64,000 bases of DNA from Sphingobium sp. 15-1 (GTDB lineage Bacteria; Pseudomonadota; Alphaproteobacteria; Sphingomonadales; Sphingomonadaceae): NCBI RefSeq assembly GCF_013375535.1, contig NZ_JABXJG010000002.1:620001-684000 (forward strand), given 5' to 3'. A program made the position numbers and the translations under genes. The notes under the pieces were generated by a model, which worked only from the letters and a program-made list of their open reading frames with translations, ran no database searches and was not told the origin of the DNA. Shown in pieces: positions 16,642 to 25,088 of the stretch (its first letter is position 1; the number at the start of each line of letters is the position of its first letter).

Positions 16642-17484
16642 TCAACCTTGCCGGACGGACGGCATGAAAGGCGTCGGCGCGCCCATCGTCGCCCGATAGG
16701 ATAGGGGCTGCTTCCCGTCCGTATCCCGGATGCCGTAGCGCTCCCCCAGTTCCGCGCCGATCAGCGCCTGGCCCGACAGGGAGGCAAGGTCCGGGTCTTG
16801 CGCGAGCCGGTCGAGGACAAGGCCGGAAAATTCCGGCGTTTCCCAATGGGGCATGGCGGCGCGCAGGTCTTCGGGCATCATTTCGGGCGGCATGGCCTTC
16901 ACCGCATCGGTGAGAATGAAGCCCGGCCAGAAGGAGACGGCGGAAACGCCATGCGGCGCAAGATCGACCGCCATGTCGGCCGTCATCTTGTCCGTCCCCG
17001 CCTTTGCCGCGCCATAGGCCGGCCCGTGAAAATAGGACACCGCGCCATAGAAGGAAATGCTGGCGATCAGGCCCTTGCCGGCCGCCACCATCATCGGCGC
17101 GGCATGATAGGCCGCGACATAGCTGGAGCGCAGGCCGATGGTGATCATGTCCGCCAGCCTGAGCGGCTTTTCCCAGAAACCGCCCGGCGCGACCAGTTCG
17201 GGTCCGTAAACCGCGGCGGCATTGTTGACGAGCAGGTCCAGCCTGCCATCCGTCCACTCGGCCAGTTGCGCGAACGCCCTTTCCACGGCGCGATCGTCAT
17301 GGTGATCGCATGCCAGCGCGATGCCCTTGCCGCCCGCCCTTTCAATCTCCTTCACGACCTCGGCAAGCTGCGCCCGGTCGCGCCCGGTGACCGCCACCAC
17401 ATGGCCCCGCGAGGCCAGGCCCCGCGCCATGCCGCGCCCCAGCCCGCGCGTCGCGCCCGTCACCAGCACTATCTTTTCGCTCAT
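16642..17484 (-). CDS. SDR family oxidoreductase
   Basis: This 280-residue protein starts at 17484 behind CAGGAG. The cofactor motif is VTGATRGLGRG at about residue 8, with TGRDRAQL suggesting NADP(H) preference because of the arginine after the second strand. VNNAAAV lies near 92, SISFYGAV marks the serine region and AYGAAKAGTDKM the tyrosine and lysine. It is followed downstream by the unknown 260-residue protein. The NTF2-like protein and the kinase at 17566 lie upstream on the same strand, so this may be one long leftward operon from about 19,330 to 15,825. Confidence 0.85.
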   Translation of the reverse strand: MSEKIVLVTGATRGLGRGMARGLASRGHVVAVTGRDRAQLAEVVKEIERAGGKGIALACDHHDDRAVERAFAQLAEWTDGRLDLLVNNAAAVYGPELVAPGGFWEKPLRLADMITIGLRSSYVAAYHAAPMMVAAGKGLIASISFYGAVSYFHGPAYGAAKAGTDKMTADMAVDLAPHGVSAVSFWPGFILTDAVKAMPPEMMPEDLRAAMPHWETPEFSGLVLDRLAQDPDLASLSGQALIGAELGERYGIRDTDGKQPLSYRATMGAPTPFMPSVRQG

Positions 17485-17565
17485 ATCCTGCTCCTGTCCT
17501 CAATATTGGCATCGCCATGAAGGACAGGGGCGTGACCTGTCCGACGGCAAGGGCGCGACCGCCCT

Positions 17566-18939
17566 TCAGTCCAGACGCGTCATCGGCAGGACGACATGGC
17601 GCGCCGCTTCGCCCAGCACAGTCGGCCCAAACAGTTGCAGCCGCCGCCCCTCGATCGTCGCGAGCAGGGCGATGAGCGCGGCGTCCTCCTCCGGTCCCGC
17701 TTCGATGATATGGGCCTCCAGCGCCTCGGCGGCGTCAGCCCAGCGGTCGAAGCGGCGACCAAGAAGCGCGGACACATCCGCAATATTGCGCGCGACCATG
17801 TCCGCCCCGTGATCGTCGGCGCGCTGCACCCATTCGATCAGTTCGGCAACCTGCGCCTTATGCGATTCGGCCGCCTCCCCCGTCACCGGAAGCGCCCCGA
17901 GCGTATCGGCCAGCTTGGCCAGCAGCGGCGCATTGTCACCCGTGCGCTGTTCCAGCGGCGGCAGTCCGGGCAGCGCATCGCCGGTCAGCTGCGACAGCGC
18001 CAGCAGGATGGAGCGGCGCAGCGCAAGATCAAACATGAGATAGACCGAATGCGGATCGCCGGGACATGGCTTGCCGACAGTCCCGGTGAACTGCATCGTG
18101 CCGAGCAGGGAGAATTGCAGGACGTGGAAAACCACCGCGTCATGATCGACCGGCTCACCCGTCGCTTCCTCATAATAGCGCACCAGTTCCGGCAGCGGTG
18201 CGCCCAACGGCTCATAGCTGTTGCGCATCCCCATGGTGGCGATGTCGACCAGCGGATCGCCGATCATCGAAAATTCGAAATCGTAGAGCTTGGTCATCGC
18301 GCCCTGATCGACCAGATATTGGCCCGAATCGAACTGGATGAAGCTGGCGCGCTGGCGGTGCCGCGGCACATTACGGCGAAGCCAGCCGATGACGAATTCC
18401 AGCAACGGCTCGGGCCGGCTCTTGGTTCGCCGGTAATGCGGCATATAGGCGTCCAGTCCGACCAGCGCGATCGCCTCGGCGCCCTCGGGCCGATGCACGC
18501 CGGCGGCCATAAAGGGTTCGACCGGCAACCGGTGCATCGCGGCAACCGCCCGCATATAGACGCGGCCGATGGCGCTTTTCGTGGCGGCATCGAGCGCCGA
18601 AAAATCTCGCGTCCCTTCGATCGCCTCCATCACGATACATGGCGGATCGGCAAGATACCCGTAAATCTCCGGCACCGGCAGTCCTTGGCTGTGAAGCAGG
18701 GCGATGACGTCGGCCTCGCGCTTGAGGTCGGGAAAGATGGACACGTCGCCGCCCCGGTCGCCGCGCAGGTGCAGGCGGCAGACCGTCCCCTCCCTTTCGA
18801 CGTCGACGAACCAGGAGGGGCGCCAGCGGACGAGGCGCTCAAGCCCGACAACCTTGCCGCCGGTCAGTTGCTCGACAAAGGCGGTGATCCGGCCGACCGC
18901 CGCATCGTCATAATTGTTGAGCGGAGCGGCATGCGTCAC
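17566..18939 (-). CDS. Phosphotransferase family protein with altered catalytic loop
   Basis: This 457-residue protein starts at GTG 18939, overlapping the NTF2-like gene's stop (GTGA), which implies translational coupling. The fold is aminoglycoside phosphotransferase-like: RLHLRGDRGG carries the phosphate-loop region, VMEAIEGTRD is the hinge, and YDFEFSMIGDPLVD is the metal motif. The catalytic loop reads IQFDSGQYLV: aspartate is kept, but the histidine, glycine and metal-binding asparagine of HGD....N are replaced. The C-terminal extra 130 residues are helical and unassigned. The kinase at 40027 has the same DxGQxL variant. The activity is probably a hydroxyl or acyl-CoA-linked kinase but is unproven. 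Confidence 0.75.
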   Translation of the reverse strand: MTHAAPLNNYDDAAVGRITAFVEQLTGGKVVGLERLVRWRPSWFVDVEREGTVCRLHLRGDRGGDVSIFPDLKREADVIALLHSQGLPVPEIYGYLADPPCIVMEAIEGTRDFSALDAATKSAIGRVYMRAVAAMHRLPVEPFMAAGVHRPEGAEAIALVGLDAYMPHYRRTKSRPEPLLEFVIGWLRRNVPRHRQRASFIQFDSGQYLVDQGAMTKLYDFEFSMIGDPLVDIATMGMRNSYEPLGAPLPELVRYYEEATGEPVDHDAVVFHVLQFSLLGTMQFTGTVGKPCPGDPHSVYLMFDLALRRSILLALSQLTGDALPGLPPLEQRTGDNAPLLAKLADTLGALPVTGEAAESHKAQVAELIEWVQRADDHGADMVARNIADVSALLGRRFDRWADAAEALEAHIIEAGPEEDAALIALLATIEGRRLQLFGPTVLGEAARHVVLPMTRLD

Positions 18940-19328
18940 TGCCCGCCCTCCCCCGCCGAAAAGGCCTCGGCCACGGCGCGGGTGTCCATATATTCCTTGC
19001 CGGAAATGATCTGCCCGTCCCGGATGATCAGCAGATTATGATATTCGTTGCGATAGACCCGGTCCGGAAAGACCATCTCGCCCCTGACTTCCACCGCCAC
19101 CCGGTCCCCTTCGGCGGTTATCCCGACCACCTCGGCCGTTCGCTTCTGCGCACTCAGCAGTCCGCCTTTCACGCTGGCGATGAAGTCGGCCCGGCTCATG
19201 TCGCCATGGCCCAATATCCACCACTGGCAATCGGGATGCTGAAGGGCCTCGATCGTCTCGACGTCGCCCTCCTCCACGGCCCGCATGTAGCGGCGGGCCA
19301 CCGCCTTGTTCGCCTCAATGTCGCTCAT
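18936..19328 (-). CDS. NTF2-like / SnoaL-type protein
   Basis: This 130-residue protein starts at ATG 19328 with GGAGAGGG upstream; a GTG one codon earlier is less likely. Its sequence begins MSDIEANKAVARRYMRAVEEGDVET and continues with WWILGHGDM and a VEVRGEMVFPDRVYRNEYH strand set. It fits the NTF2-like fold used by SnoaL cyclases and small-molecule isomerases. No catalytic residue can be fixed. It overlaps the kinase start by 4 bases, so the two are made together. Confidence 0.72.
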   Translation of the reverse strand: MSDIEANKAVARRYMRAVEEGDVETIEALQHPDCQWWILGHGDMSRADFIASVKGGLLSAQKRTAEVVGITAEGDRVAVEVRGEMVFPDRVYRNEYHNLLIIRDGQIISGKEYMDTRAVAEAFSAGEGGQ

Positions 19329-19498
19329 CACCCTCTCCGCTGCTCCTCTGTCGCCGCCTTTGCCGGTGGCCGTGGCAAGAATATTACCCTTGTGCAGGCG
19401 GGATCGCCGACAGGAACCCTATCCATGGGCGGGTGGCCTGGACGCGTTCGCTTCACAATCTTCCGCCTGCACAACAAAACAGGGCAGAGGGAGGCCGC

Positions 19499-20200
19499 AT
19501 GACGACCAAGAGCATGACGATGAAGCTATGCACCTATATGGGCGCCATTGCCGGTACGATGATGTTCGTCGGCATATGGCCGGTCGCGCACATGTTCCCG
19601 CCGCTGGCCCCATCCATGCCCGCTGCGGAAGTGGCTGCTTATTATCGCAGCCACCAGATCGGCATATTGGCAGGCGCTATCCTGATCGCCTCTTCCTCCG
19701 TGCTGTTCTTCCCCTTTCTGGCAGCGGTCGCCACCTTCATGAAGAAGATCGAAGGGCCGGTTTCGCCTTTGACCTGGGCCTTTGTGATGGTCGTGGCCTT
19801 TGGCTTCGTCACTTTATTCTTCGCCGGGCTGATCTTCACGGCGGCCGCCTATCGGACCGACCGGCCGGACGCCGTTATCGGTGCGTTGAGTGATATCGCC
19901 TTCCTGCTGTTCGTCATGCCGGCCGTGCCCGCCTTCGTGCAGAATCTGCTGACCGGTTTCGTCATTCTGGGCGACCGCCGCGCGCAGCCCATCCTGCCGC
20001 GTTGGCTTGGTTATATGAACCTGTGGACCGGCGTGCTGCTGCTGCCCGGATTGGCGATCGGCCTGTTCAAGACCGGACCCTTTGCCTGGAACGGCGCCCT
20101 GGCTTTCTGGATGCCCGCCGTCGTGTTCGGCATCTGGTTCAACCTGATGATCTTCGCCATGCTCGGCGCGATCAAGCGCGACGCGCTGGGCGGCGAATAA
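19499..20200 (+). CDS. Multi-pass membrane protein, unknown
   Basis: This 233-residue protein starts at 19499 behind GAGGGAGG. It has about six hydrophobic segments (starting near residues 10, 50, 85, 125, 160 and 195) separated by short loops. No family is recognised with certainty. The last base of its stop codon is the first base of the NorE/COX3-like start (TAATG), so the two are translationally coupled. It may form a membrane complex with the two small oxidase-like subunits downstream. The NTF2-like gene upstream is on the other strand. Confidence 0.7.
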   Translation: MTTKSMTMKLCTYMGAIAGTMMFVGIWPVAHMFPPLAPSMPAAEVAAYYRSHQIGILAGAILIASSSVLFFPFLAAVATFMKKIEGPVSPLTWAFVMVVAFGFVTLFFAGLIFTAAAYRTDRPDAVIGALSDIAFLLFVMPAVPAFVQNLLTGFVILGDRRAQPILPRWLGYMNLWTGVLLLPGLAIGLFKTGPFAWNGALAFWMPAVVFGIWFNLMIFAMLGAIKRDALGGE

Positions 20201-20781
20201 TGGCTGCTTCGCAAGCCGCCGCTTCGCCTCCGCGCGGCCATGTGCCGGGAGAGGAAGGCGTATGGGTGTTCATTGGCGGCGATCTTGTCGTCTTTGCCGT
20301 CTTCTTCATCACCTATGCGCTCGCTCGGCAGCAGGAACTGGCGCTGTTCGAAAGTTCGCAGGCGCTGCTCGACCGGAGCCTTGGCCTTCTCAACACGCTT
20401 TTGCTGCTGACCAGCAGTCTCCTTGTCGCACAGGCCGTCGCGGCGGTACGCTGTGACGACGACAAGGCGCGACCGCTGCTGCTGGGCGCGGTCCTGCTCG
20501 GCAGCGGCTTCGTCATCGTCAAGGCGTTCGAATATTCAGCGAAGATCGCCCAGGGCTTCACGCTCAACAGCAACAGTTTTTCGATCTATTATTATATGTT
20601 TACCGGCATCCATCTGGTGCATGTGCTGATCGGCTTGGGCGTGCTGTGCTTTACCCTGTCGCGCTTCGACCGGACCGGCCGGATGCAGGGTGGTGCCGCC
20701 CTGATCGAGGGGAGCGGCGCCTTCTGGCATCTGGTGGACCTGCTCTGGATCATCCTCTTCGCCCTGCTCTATCTGCTTTAG
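20200..20781 (+). CDS. Cytochrome c oxidase subunit III-like (NorE-like) membrane protein
   Basis: This 193-residue protein resembles the small subunit-III family that includes NorE: GHVPGEEGVWVFIGGDLVVF at the N terminus, then NSFSIYYYMFTGIHLVHVLIG with a conserved histidine region, and a C-terminal FWHLVDLLWIILF. There are about five membrane segments. Subunit III does not carry the catalytic site, and no subunit I, II or NorBC gene is present, so the partner must be encoded elsewhere. It is coupled to the unknown membrane protein before it and followed 12 bases later by a subunit IV-like gene. Confidence 0.78.
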   Translation: MAASQAAASPPRGHVPGEEGVWVFIGGDLVVFAVFFITYALARQQELALFESSQALLDRSLGLLNTLLLLTSSLLVAQAVAAVRCDDDKARPLLLGAVLLGSGFVIVKAFEYSAKIAQGFTLNSNSFSIYYYMFTGIHLVHVLIGLGVLCFTLSRFDRTGRMQGGAALIEGSGAFWHLVDLLWIILFALLYLL

Positions 20782-20793
20782 GGAATCCGTTTC

Positions 20794-21051
20794 ATGGCCA
20801 TGATCTGGCGTAGCCGCATCACACTGGTCTGGGCGATGCTGATCGCCGCGACCTTTCTGTCGTTCGAGACGATGGCATTGGGCAATGCGTTCCTGCTTCG
20901 CTCCGTCATCCTCGTCATCGCCTTCACGAAGGTTCTGCTAGTCGGGCGCGAGTTTATGGAGTTGCGGCACGCGCCGCGCTGGCTGCTCTGGGGATTTCAG
21001 AGCTGGGCGATCCTGACCTGTGCAGTCCTGATCGCCCTGTTCCGCGCCTGA
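20794..21051 (+). CDS. Cytochrome c oxidase subunit IV-like (NorF-like) small membrane protein
   Basis: This 85-residue protein has three hydrophobic segments (residues about 8-26, 33-50 and 64-82) and the motif FTKVLLVGREFMELRHAP, which matches prokaryotic cytochrome c oxidase subunit IV/NorF proteins. It accompanies the NorE-like subunit as in norEF pairs. No other oxidase gene is nearby. It probably supports assembly or activity of a terminal oxidase or an electron-consuming enzyme; this is inference. It is the last gene of the three-gene membrane set. Confidence 0.72.
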   Translation: MAMIWRSRITLVWAMLIAATFLSFETMALGNAFLLRSVILVIAFTKVLLVGREFMELRHAPRWLLWGFQSWAILTCAVLIALFRA

Positions 21052-21056
21052 CGCAA

Positions 21057-21494
21057 TCAGGCAGGCACTTCCGTACCGCCTGCCGCGGCTTCGTCTATGC
21101 CCATCTTGCGCGTAAGGTCCGCCATATCGAGATATTCGCGCCAGCGTGAAATCAGCCCGGCCCCGTCAAACTCATAGATGGCGACCATCTGATGCGGACA
21201 GGGCCGTCCCATGATGATGGCAGTGTCGGACCGTTCCTGCATCACCATCCGGTCGTTGGAGAGGATGTTCACCTCATTGCATTTATTGTTGGTGGCGAAG
21301 GCCATTTGCCGCTCAATCTCTGCGCGCAACGCCGTCTTGCCCTTCACGACGGGACCGCCGGGAACCCAGAGCTGCCATTCGGCATCCTCCGCCATCATCG
21401 ACAGAATTTTCTCTACATTGGGCCTGCTGGCATCGCTGCCGTCGCCCCAGGCATCGCAAAATTCCCGTACCTTCTGTTCCAGTTCGACGCCCAT
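21057..21494 (-). CDS. SnoaL-like protein
   Basis: This 145-residue protein starts at ATG 21494 (spaced 6 bases from an AGGAG site; ATG 21497 is the alternative). Its NTF2-type pattern begins MGVELEQKVREFCDAWGDGSDAS, with a DAEWQLWVPGG strand near residue 45 and EFDGAGLISRWREYLD near 110. The arginine and aspartate layout resembles limonene-1,2-epoxide hydrolase relatives, but activity is not assignable. It is the last gene of the five-gene leftward operon that includes the luciferase-like monooxygenase and the methyltransferase. Confidence 0.74.
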   Translation of the reverse strand: MGVELEQKVREFCDAWGDGSDASRPNVEKILSMMAEDAEWQLWVPGGPVVKGKTALRAEIERQMAFATNNKCNEVNILSNDRMVMQERSDTAIIMGRPCPHQMVAIYEFDGAGLISRWREYLDMADLTRKMGIDEAAAGGTEVPA

Positions 21495-21538
21495 CATCCT
21501 CTCCTCTTCTGTTTTCCTCAAATCTGGGATTGCTGCAT

Positions 21539-22345
21539 TCACCCTCGGGAAAGCGCCCGCGTCACGCTGATGAACGGCACGGTGCAGCTCTGACCGCCAT
21601 CGACCGGATACAGCATGCCGTTGACGTAGCGGGACTCGTCGGACGCAAGGAAAAGCGCCATGGCGGCAATGTCTTCCGGCTCGCCGATAAAGGGGGTGTT
21701 GAGCACCTCCAGAAACAGCCGATCCATTTCCGGCGTGGACCATTGCAGCTTGGCGGGCGTCTGCGTCGGACCGGGAAGGATCGCATTGCTGCGGATGCCC
21801 TGTTTGCCATAGGTGGCGGCGATCGCCTGCACGAACCAGTTGAGCGCGGCTTTTGACGATCCATAGCTGTAGGCGGTGATATCCCCACCCATGGAACTGC
21901 CGGACGAGGTGGAGATGATCGACCCCACCCCGCGCTCCAGCATGTGCGGAATGACGAGCTTGCTCGCCAGAACCGCTCCCAATACGTTGACCCGCACATT
22001 GGCAAGGAAGATGTCGGGGTCGAAAGCCAGGAAATCCATGTCACGCATGGCGTGGTCCTGATTGACATAAAGGGCATTGTTGAAGAGCACGTCGATGCGG
22101 CCAAAATCGGCGACGGTCTGGCCGATCATATGTTCCAGATCGGCCTGTTCGCCGACGTCAACGGTCATCGCGCGCGCCGATCCTCCGGCGTCGACAATGG
22201 CCTGCGCGGTCGCCTCGGACGCTTCGGCGCGAATGTCCGCGACGATCACCGTCGCGCCTTCCCGCGCGAACATCAACGCGCTGGCTCGTCCGATGCCGCT
22301 CCCGCTTCCGGTGATGATGCAAATCTTTTCTGCAAGGCGGGCCAT
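21539..22345 (-). CDS. SDR family oxidoreductase
   Basis: This 268-residue classical short-chain dehydrogenase starts at 22345 behind GAGAGGA. The cofactor motif is ITGSGSGIGRA at about residue 11, with VADIRAEAS (acidic, NAD+-type). FNNAL is near 90, and STSSGSSMGG and SYGSSKAALNW form the catalytic serine, tyrosine and lysine regions. The upstream SABATH-type methyltransferase gene and the SnoaL-like gene after it are in the same leftward operon. It likely oxidises an alcohol of the shared substrate. Confidence 0.86.
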   Translation of the reverse strand: MARLAEKICIITGSGSGIGRASALMFAREGATVIVADIRAEASEATAQAIVDAGGSARAMTVDVGEQADLEHMIGQTVADFGRIDVLFNNALYVNQDHAMRDMDFLAFDPDIFLANVRVNVLGAVLASKLVIPHMLERGVGSIISTSSGSSMGGDITAYSYGSSKAALNWFVQAIAATYGKQGIRSNAILPGPTQTPAKLQWSTPEMDRLFLEVLNTPFIGEPEDIAAMALFLASDESRYVNGMLYPVDGGQSCTVPFISVTRALSRG

Positions 22346-22416
22346 GCTGCTTCCTCTCCCTTTTGGTTCATTGCCGATGCCGCGGACCGGGCACCCCGCT
22401 CAGCGGAGATCGCGCT

Positions 22417-23469
22417 TCAAGCCGGCTTCCTGATGGACAGGATCAGGATGAAGGCACGGCTGCGCTGCGGATCTGCCTCAACGCGGGCGGCCACACGCTG
22501 CACCAGACTGGCCAGCAGCGCGTCCCGATCGCGGGACGCAGCGACGCGTGCAAGGAAGTTGGGGCCGTTGGCCGCACCCATCATGGCCGCCCACTGCCGC
22601 CCCAGTTCGGCCGCATTGCCGGTCTGTTGATAGCCCTCCCAATAGGGATCGGGGGACGGGATCGCGGCGAGATGCTCCAGCACCAGATCGGGCACCAGCC
22701 CGGCATCGAAAGGCGCCCTCACCTGATCGGGCGAACGCCCCGCCGAAGGCGCTGTCATCTTCAGCGTTTCGTCGGCGCTGAGCAGTCCTTCGCCTTCCAT
22801 GTCTACGATCGATTGCCAGAAATTCCCGGCCATCCATTCAAATCCGTGGCTGTCGGGGCCTCGACCCATGAACTGGCAGATCAGGCGCCCCCCCGGCCGC
22901 AACTCAATGACGCGCGCTTTCAGGAAGCGAAGCCAGTCCTCCGCCAGCACCGCATCGACGGCGGCACGCGCCTGCGCGGACCGGCTGAAGATCGCCCAGC
23001 CATGATCCGCGACGTCGACCGGATTACGGCTCATCCAGTGCAGCGCATTGGAGGACCAACCCAGATCCACGCTGCCGGGTGGCAAAATCGCATCGAAATA
23101 GGATCGGCCTATGGCGGAAGGAAAGACGCCCTGCCGGCCGTTAAGATAGCTGGCCGGGTCCTGATCCAGCAAGCCGAACAGCGACGTGAAATCGTTGGAG
23201 GGCAGGTCCGTATGCACGACCTGAACCGGCCGCCGCGCATCATTCGCACGAACCAGATCGATGGCCGTCGCCATCGGCGCCATCGAATTGCGCCCTTGCG
23301 ATGCGCCATAGTCGACTATGGTGACAGGACCGACGGAGGCATCGCCAATGGCTCGCGCCGCATCCTCCAGCAGGGGGAGCGCGGATTGCAGATTGGCCTG
23401 TTGCAGGCCCGAATGCCGGTTGTAAAGCCCACCCCCCGCCATGGCCGCGACAGCGGTGGAATCAGCCAT
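22417..23469 (-). CDS. SABATH-like carboxyl methyltransferase
   Basis: This 350-residue protein has the layout of the SABATH family of salicylic/jasmonic/gibberellic acid-type carboxyl methyltransferases. It has an N-terminal MAGGGLYNRHSGLQQANL, a SAM-binding TIVDYGASQGRNSM near residue 55, a VVHTDLPSNDF segment near 97, and GSVDLGWSSNALHWMS near 145. The family transfers a methyl group from SAM to a carboxyl oxygen. SABATH enzymes are mostly known from plants, with few bacterial relatives. It overlaps the stop of the luciferase-like gene by 8 bases, so the two are translationally coupled. The substrate is unknown; a hydrophobic acid is likely. Confidence 0.78.
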   Translation of the reverse strand: MADSTAVAAMAGGGLYNRHSGLQQANLQSALPLLEDAARAIGDASVGPVTIVDYGASQGRNSMAPMATAIDLVRANDARRPVQVVHTDLPSNDFTSLFGLLDQDPASYLNGRQGVFPSAIGRSYFDAILPPGSVDLGWSSNALHWMSRNPVDVADHGWAIFSRSAQARAAVDAVLAEDWLRFLKARVIELRPGGRLICQFMGRGPDSHGFEWMAGNFWQSIVDMEGEGLLSADETLKMTAPSAGRSPDQVRAPFDAGLVPDLVLEHLAAIPSPDPYWEGYQQTGNAAELGRQWAAMMGAANGPNFLARVAASRDRDALLASLVQRVAARVEADPQRSRAFILILSIRKPA

Positions 23470-24484
23470 AAAATGTCTCCGCTATACGCTGCGTGTAGAT
23501 CGCGCTTTTTTCGGGCGACAGGCCATAATGCGGGATCAACGGCGTAATCGCGTCGGCCAGCGCCGCGCGCCGCGCAACCCGGGCCCGCACTTCATCGGCC
23601 GTTCCGACCACGGCGATGCTTTCCACCATGGCGTCGGTGCAGGCAGCCGCCATGCCCGCCATGTCCCCCTGCGCGAAGGCGGCCTGAATCGCCGATGCCT
23701 CCCGGCCGAAACCGATTTCCTCGAAATAGCGCAGATATTGGGGCGACTGGCTGTAATAAGCCACAGTCCCCCGGCAATCCTCGATCGCCTCTCGCCTGTC
23801 GTCAGAAATCGCCGTGAATATCGAAATGTTGAGCGAGAAGTCCTTGCGCGCCCGGCCGGCCCGATCCAGCCCCGCCTTCATATGAGCGGCCACTTCCCGC
23901 TCAATCCAGCCATCGTTCCACAGGGGATGCCCAAGCAGCCCGTCGGCAATTTCCGCCGCCTGCGCGCAGGCCTTCTGGAACACCGCCGGCAGCACGATGG
24001 GAATGTCGCCGCGCACCGGCTTGTGCAGCAAGCGGAAGTGCGAAAGGTCGAGACGGTGATAGTCTCCCGCCAGTTCGGTCAGCTCGCCTGTATGCCCGCG
24101 GGCCACGACAGCGCGGATCATGCCCACGATCTCGCGCATATGGGCGAGCGGCTTGCCATAGGCGCTGCCGAATGATCCCTCGATCTGGCTCTGCGCGCTC
24201 GACCCCAGTCCCAGCACCATCCGGCCGTTGCTGATGAGGTCCAGGTCGATGGCGCTGCACGCGGTTTCCAGCGGACTGCGCACGAACGCCAGCGCGATGC
24301 CGGTCCCCAGCTTGATACGCTGCGTGGCGGGCGCGACGGCGGCCAGCGTCGTGAAGGGCGCGCCGAACATTTGCGGCGCCCAGACCCCTTCCACCCCCGC
24401 CGCTTCATAACTCTGTGCCAGCGCCGCCAGATTGGCCCCCGGCATCGGGACGATCTGCGCCCAGACAGCCTTGCGATCGGTCAT
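23462..24484 (-). CDS. Luciferase-like (LLM class) flavin-dependent monooxygenase
   Basis: This 340-residue protein starts at ATG 24484 behind AAGGGGG. It has a TIM-barrel luciferase-like fold: EGVWAPQMFGAP near residue 35, IKLGTGIALAFVRSP near 62, and GRMVLGLGSSAQSQIEG near 95, which resembles coenzyme F420 or FMN-dependent family members. Cofactor choice cannot be settled from sequence. It is followed by the SABATH methyltransferase and preceded by a SnoaL-like gene. It might hydroxylate or perform a Baeyer-Villiger-type oxidation. It is not the LuxA of a light organ: no LuxB, LuxD or regulator is present. Confidence 0.82.
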   Translation of the reverse strand: MTDRKAVWAQIVPMPGANLAALAQSYEAAGVEGVWAPQMFGAPFTTLAAVAPATQRIKLGTGIALAFVRSPLETACSAIDLDLISNGRMVLGLGSSAQSQIEGSFGSAYGKPLAHMREIVGMIRAVVARGHTGELTELAGDYHRLDLSHFRLLHKPVRGDIPIVLPAVFQKACAQAAEIADGLLGHPLWNDGWIEREVAAHMKAGLDRAGRARKDFSLNISIFTAISDDRREAIEDCRGTVAYYSQSPQYLRYFEEIGFGREASAIQAAFAQGDMAGMAAACTDAMVESIAVVGTADEVRARVARRAALADAITPLIPHYGLSPEKSAIYTQRIAETFYG

Positions 24485-24495
24485 AGCATCCCCCT

Positions 24496-24870
24496 TCAAA
24501 AGCCGCTTGTGTCGAAATAGTCGCGCCAGGCGACGATATGGGGGCCGTCCATTTCCAGGGCGCCCATCAGCCGCAGCGACAGCATTTCCTGCCCGTCTGG
24601 CCCATAGAAAATATCGCTGCGCTCCGTCAGGACGACATGGCCCGCGGCCGCCGCATGATGGACCACGACCGCGCAGCGTTCGAACGGAATCCGGCCAAGA
24701 AAGCCGTCGATGAACTGCCTCGCCTGATCGACCCCGACGATCGTCGCCACGCCGACATTTTCCCAGCGTGTATCCGCCGTAAACCGGCGCTCCATGGCGG
24801 ACAGCATGTCTTCGCGCGAGCCGCTGCTTTCCCGAAAAAACGCCAATACTTCGTCCAGTGGACCGGGCAT
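24496..24870 (-). CDS. SnoaL / limonene-epoxide hydrolase-like protein
   Basis: This 124-residue protein begins MPGPLDEVLAFFRESSGSRED and carries RWENVGVATIVG and a late WRDYFD, fitting the small cone fold of limonene-1,2-epoxide hydrolases. In that family the catalytic set is an Asp-Arg-Asp triad; the aspartates and arginine in ERSDIF and AWRDYFD could serve, which is inference. It is the first gene of the leftward operon divergent from luxE-like 25089, and lies 11 bases before the luciferase-like gene. Confidence 0.72.
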   Translation of the reverse strand: MPGPLDEVLAFFRESSGSREDMLSAMERRFTADTRWENVGVATIVGVDQARQFIDGFLGRIPFERCAVVVHHAAAAGHVVLTERSDIFYGPDGQEMLSLRLMGALEMDGPHIVAWRDYFDTSGF

Positions 24871-24988
24871 GTCACCCCCTGCTCCTGTGTTGCGCCGGCA
24901 TCATGGCCCGGGGTGCCCGCCTTCTGCCCTGCCGAAAGATAGCAGCCTTGTTTTGGCAGGGGATCGGCACGCCATCGGGCGGAAAGGT

Positions 24989-25006
24989 CATGCTGAGAAT
25001 AGTATG
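24989..25006. promoter_or_regulatory. Imperfect inverted repeat in the divergent promoter gap of the LuxE/LuxC module
   Basis: CATGCT and AGTATG form a 6-base inverted repeat (one G-T mismatch) with a 6-base spacer, in the 218-base gap between the SnoaL-like gene and the luxE-like gene. A TATACT box lies about 50 bases further on. It is a weak operator candidate for one of the regulators in the window. Confidence 0.25.
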
Positions 25007-25088
25007 TCCTCCCCATAACAGTGAATCGAGCGGCTAAATATCGGGCATCGCCTATACTTCCCGGCAAAGCTGAGAGGAGTTTTCACTG

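Noticed and set aside
19499..21051. A nitric oxide reductase (nor) operon
   Set aside because: NorE/NorF-like subunits are present but the catalytic NorB and NorC are absent in the window, so no nor function can be claimed.
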